A stretch of DNA of 64,000 nucleotides. Origin: Streptomyces ficellus. GTDB taxonomy: Bacteria > Actinomycetota > Actinomycetes > Streptomycetales > Streptomycetaceae. The stretch lies in NCBI RefSeq assembly GCF_030406405.1, contig NZ_JAUEPL010000024.1, positions 30,190 to 94,189 on the forward strand. Reading direction: 5' to 3'. A program made the position numbers and the translations under genes. The notes beneath the pieces are model-generated. The model had not been told where the DNA came from, searched no databases, and saw nothing but the letters and a program-made list of their open reading frames with translations. Each line of letters opens with the position of its first letter. Within the stretch, counting starts at the first letter, position 1. Of this stretch, positions 61,998 through 64,000 are shown piece after piece.

Positions 61998-62954
61998 TTA
62001 CGCGCCTGAGGCGTCCACGTCGGCCCCGCCGGCCCTCTCCCCCGGGGCGATCCGTACGCCGCGCGCCCAGTCGGCGCCGCGCATCGGCTTCTTGCCCTGC
62101 GGCTGGACCCAGAGCAGTTCGACGGCGTGCGAGCCGGTCCCGACGTACACGTGGTTCTTGCCCGCCGACAGCTCGCCGGGGGCCAGGTCGGTGCGGTCGG
62201 GGACCAGCGCGGTCTGGATGAGCTTGAGCCGCTCGCCGCGGAAGACGGTCCAGGCGCCGGGCGCGGGCGTGCAGCCGCGTACGACGCGGTCGACGCGGAG
62301 CGCGGGGGCGTGCCAGTCGACGCGGGCGTCCTCGACGGTGATCTTCGGGGCGAGGGTGACGCCTTCGGCGGGCTGCGGTACGGCCTTGAGCGTGCCGTCC
62401 TCGATGCCGTCCATGGTGGCGGCCAGCAGCCCAGCGCCGGCGAAGGCGAGCCGGGTGAGCAGGTCACCGCTGGTGTCGGTGGGCCGCACCCGCTCGGTGA
62501 CCGTCCCGTACACCGGCCCGGAGTCGAGTCCCTCCTCGATGAGGAAGGTGGACGCGCCGGTGATCTCGTCCCCGGCCATGATCGCGTGCTGTACGGGCGC
62601 GGCGCCACGCCAGGCGGGCAGCAGCGAGAAGTGCAGGTTGACCCAGCCGTGGGCGGGCACGTCGAGGGCGACCCGGGGCAGCAGGGCGCCGTAGGCGACC
62701 ACTGGGCAGCAGTCGGGCGCGATCTCGCGCAGCCGCGCGAGGAAGTCCTCGTCCCGGGGCTTCGCCGGCTTCAGAACCTCGATCCCGGCCTCCTCCGCAC
62801 GCTGGGCGACGGGGCTGGCGACCAGTCGCCGGCCGCGGCCGGCGGGCGCGTCGGGCCGGGTGACGACGGCCGCCACCTCGTGCCGGTCCGAGGCGATCAG
62901 GGCGTCCAGGGCGGGTACGGCGACCTCGGGGGTGCCTGCGAAGACGAGCTTCAT
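61998..62954 (-). CDS. fmt: Methionyl-tRNA formyltransferase
   Basis: 318 residues. It formylates initiator Met-tRNA with 10-formyl-THF. The N-terminal Rossmann core has F-A-G-T-P-E at 5-10 and the catalytic block N-L-H-F-S-L-L-P-A-W-R-G-A-A-P near 107-121 with Asn, His and the later Asp in G-L-D-S-G near 145; the C-terminal barrel is complete. The ATG 62954 fits the family start. The slightly Asp/Ala-rich end is normal for actinobacteria. It lies upstream of rsmB. Confidence 0.95.
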   Translation of the reverse strand: MKLVFAGTPEVAVPALDALIASDRHEVAAVVTRPDAPAGRGRRLVASPVAQRAEEAGIEVLKPAKPRDEDFLARLREIAPDCCPVVAYGALLPRVALDVPAHGWVNLHFSLLPAWRGAAPVQHAIMAGDEITGASTFLIEEGLDSGPVYGTVTERVRPTDTSGDLLTRLAFAGAGLLAATMDGIEDGTLKAVPQPAEGVTLAPKITVEDARVDWHAPALRVDRVVRGCTPAPGAWTVFRGERLKLIQTALVPDRTDLAPGELSAGKNHVYVGTGSHAVELLWVQPQGKKPMRGADWARGVRIAPGERAGGADVDASGA

Positions 62955-63183
62955 CGGTGGCTGACTGCCTGTCTGTCTCGGGGCGGTGGCGGGCAACGCA
63001 CCAGTTTAGGCCCCGGGGTGAAGGGGGCGTACGTACGAAGAGCTGCGCGCCCCGCGCATATGCGTATACGCCTCCGCAGCGTTACCCCGACCACGGGTGG
63101 CGCGTTGGTCAAGGCAGATTGACCGAAACGGGCCGCCCCGGTGCGGCCCGCCCCTTTTCAACGCCGGTTCGAGAGGCTTGTCA

Positions 63184-63705
63184 ATGGCCGACCACGCAAC
63201 CCACGACGCCCAAGCCCGGGCGAGTCTGCACCTGCTGGTGCGGGACATCGAGCGGGTCCGCCGGCAGGTGGACGCACTGCGCACGCTCACCGCCCAGCTC
63301 GGCAATGTGTACCGCCCACGGCGATCCGGCCCGTCCACGGGCTTCGTCGTCTACGGCCGGGCCCCGGCCCCCACCGTCCGGCTCGCCCAGGAGCTGCGGG
63401 ACAGCGTCGAGACCCTGGTGACCGCGGCGGTGGACTTCGACCGCTCGCTGGGCTTCTCGTGGGACGCGGTGGGTTCCGCGCTCGGGGTCACCAAGCAGGC
63501 GGTCCACCGTCGGTACGGCGCCAGGCGGGCGGCGGCCCAGCCGGCGACCGCCCCGGACGCCGAGCACGCCGTGGAGCCGGGCGGTGCGCGGACGATGCCG
63601 GCGGTGCCGGCGGCCCGCTCGATGCCGCCCCAGCCCACGGCGAGCTCCCACTCCCTCCGCGAGGAAACCCGCCCCAGCGCCTTCCCCAGCCCCCGCAACG
63701 GCTGA
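63184..63705 (+). CDS. Hypothetical HTH-like protein
   Basis: 173 residues. The centre has a helix-turn-helix-like segment, F-S-W-D-A-V-G-S-A-L-G-V-T-K-Q-A-V-H-R-R-Y at about 97-117, suggesting DNA binding. The N-terminal helix V-R-D-I-E-R-V-R-R-Q-V-D-A-L could dimerise. The last 60 residues are Pro/Ala-rich and variable-looking. GAGAGG is 8 bases before the ATG. It stands divergent from fmt and convergent with the grpE fragment. Family unknown to me. Confidence 0.75.
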   Translation: MADHATHDAQARASLHLLVRDIERVRRQVDALRTLTAQLGNVYRPRRSGPSTGFVVYGRAPAPTVRLAQELRDSVETLVTAAVDFDRSLGFSWDAVGSALGVTKQAVHRRYGARRAAAQPATAPDAEHAVEPGGARTMPAVPAARSMPPQPTASSHSLREETRPSAFPSPRNG

Positions 63706-63865
63706 CGCCACGGGGCTGGGACAGCCCGCCCCGCCCCGGGCCGCGCCTGTGGGCCGGAGCGCCGGACACCTTCCGGGGCGCCTGCCCAAGGCCGCGCCGC
63801 GGCCCGTGGCTGGAGTTCCGCCACCGCCCGGGCGGGTAGCCGCGCCGCCCGCCCCCGCCCAAGGG

Positions 63866-64000
63866 GCGGGGGAGGGTCGAAGGGCTCGCCCTCCTTGCCG
63901 AACTGCTGCAGCCCCATCTTGGCGGCGACCGTCTCCAGCGATTCGGCGACCGACTTGAACCCGCCCACCAGCTCGCCGTGCTCACGGGCGCGGCCGATGT
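63866..64000 (-). pseudogene. grpE: Broken grpE fragment (truncated before its beta domain)
   Basis: Reading from the window end on the minus strand: I-G-R-A-R-E-H-G-E-L-V-G-G-F-K, then S-L-E-T-V-A-A-K-M-G-L and F-G-K-E-G-E-P-F-D-P, which is the GrpE dimer-stalk end as remembered. A normal protein continues T-I-H-E-A-L after F-D-P. Here P-P-P-L-G-R-G-R follows and the frame runs on through low-complexity sequence with no GrpE beta domain. A hairpin GCCCCCGCCC/GGCGGGGG lies exactly at the break (63851-63872). The upstream half is outside the window. Confidence 0.75.

Overview
The window reads as Streptomyces chromosome. Base composition is very GC-rich with third-position bias to G/C, starts are often GTG, and many neighbouring stops and starts overlap as ATGA or GTGA. 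Marker genes include rbpA, smeA-sffA, ppm1, guaB1 and DUF5133/DUF5995 proteins. No tRNA, rRNA, CRISPR array, insertion sequence or prophage was recognised. From about 12.6 kb onward the gene order matches, as I remember it, a conserved Streptomyces core segment (smeA-sffA, yczR/yczE, glpQ-like gene, rbpA, fxsA, ppm1, acyl-CoA dehydrogenase, hisE-hisG, rib genes, guaB1, rpe, rsmB, fmt). The first 12 kb looks more accessory.

Layout. 0-3 kb (+): 3' end of an MFS transporter, then pxpA-pxpB-pxpC (5-oxoprolinase). 3-10 kb (-): a translationally coupled chain of two glycosyltransferases, an SGNH hydrolase and a fused HyuA/HyuB-type hydantoinase/5-oxoprolinase. 10-12.3 kb (-): HEAT-repeat protein, a possible tiny Cys-rich peptide amid a repeated decamer, and an ankyrin protein. 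12.6-14.6 kb (+): smeA-sffA sporulation pair. 14.7-18.2 kb: divergent yczR/yczE, a glycerophosphodiesterase and the C-terminal remnant of an MFS gene. 18.2-20.4 kb: rbpA under a sigma-R-type promoter, convergent with ppm1-fxsA. 20.7-27.6 kb: amidohydrolase, Lrp regulator, small unknowns, acyl-CoA dehydrogenase, C39-like secreted peptidase, P-loop kinase-like protein. 27.6-32.5 kb: an untranslated promoter/hairpin element ahead of a CbxX-type AAA ATPase, then two CNNM/HlyC-type membrane proteins. 32.8-39 kb (-): PH-domain protein, hisG, hisE and the riboflavin operon ribD-ribE-ribM-ribBA-ribH behind an FMN riboswitch. 39-45 kb: NAD(P)-binding reductase, ROK regulator/MFS pair, uracil-xanthine permease, DUF5995 protein.

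45-50 kb (-): an amino-acid permease, Lrp regulator, an amidase and a FAD amino-acid oxygenase that together look like the L-lysine to 5-aminovalerate route (DavB/DavA). The two transcription units share phased TTGCG arrays. 50-56.5 kb: DUF5133, then an RsbR-RsbS-RsbT stressosome operon with two SpoIIE-type phosphatases and an RsbW-like kinase, convergent with a SigB/SigF-type sigma factor. 56.6-63.7 kb: guaB1, SorC-type regulator, rpe, rsmB, fmt and an unknown HTH-like protein. The window ends in a broken grpE fragment where the syntenic core would be expected to continue.

All product names come from reading conserved motifs and remembered family sequences. No alignment or database search was run.
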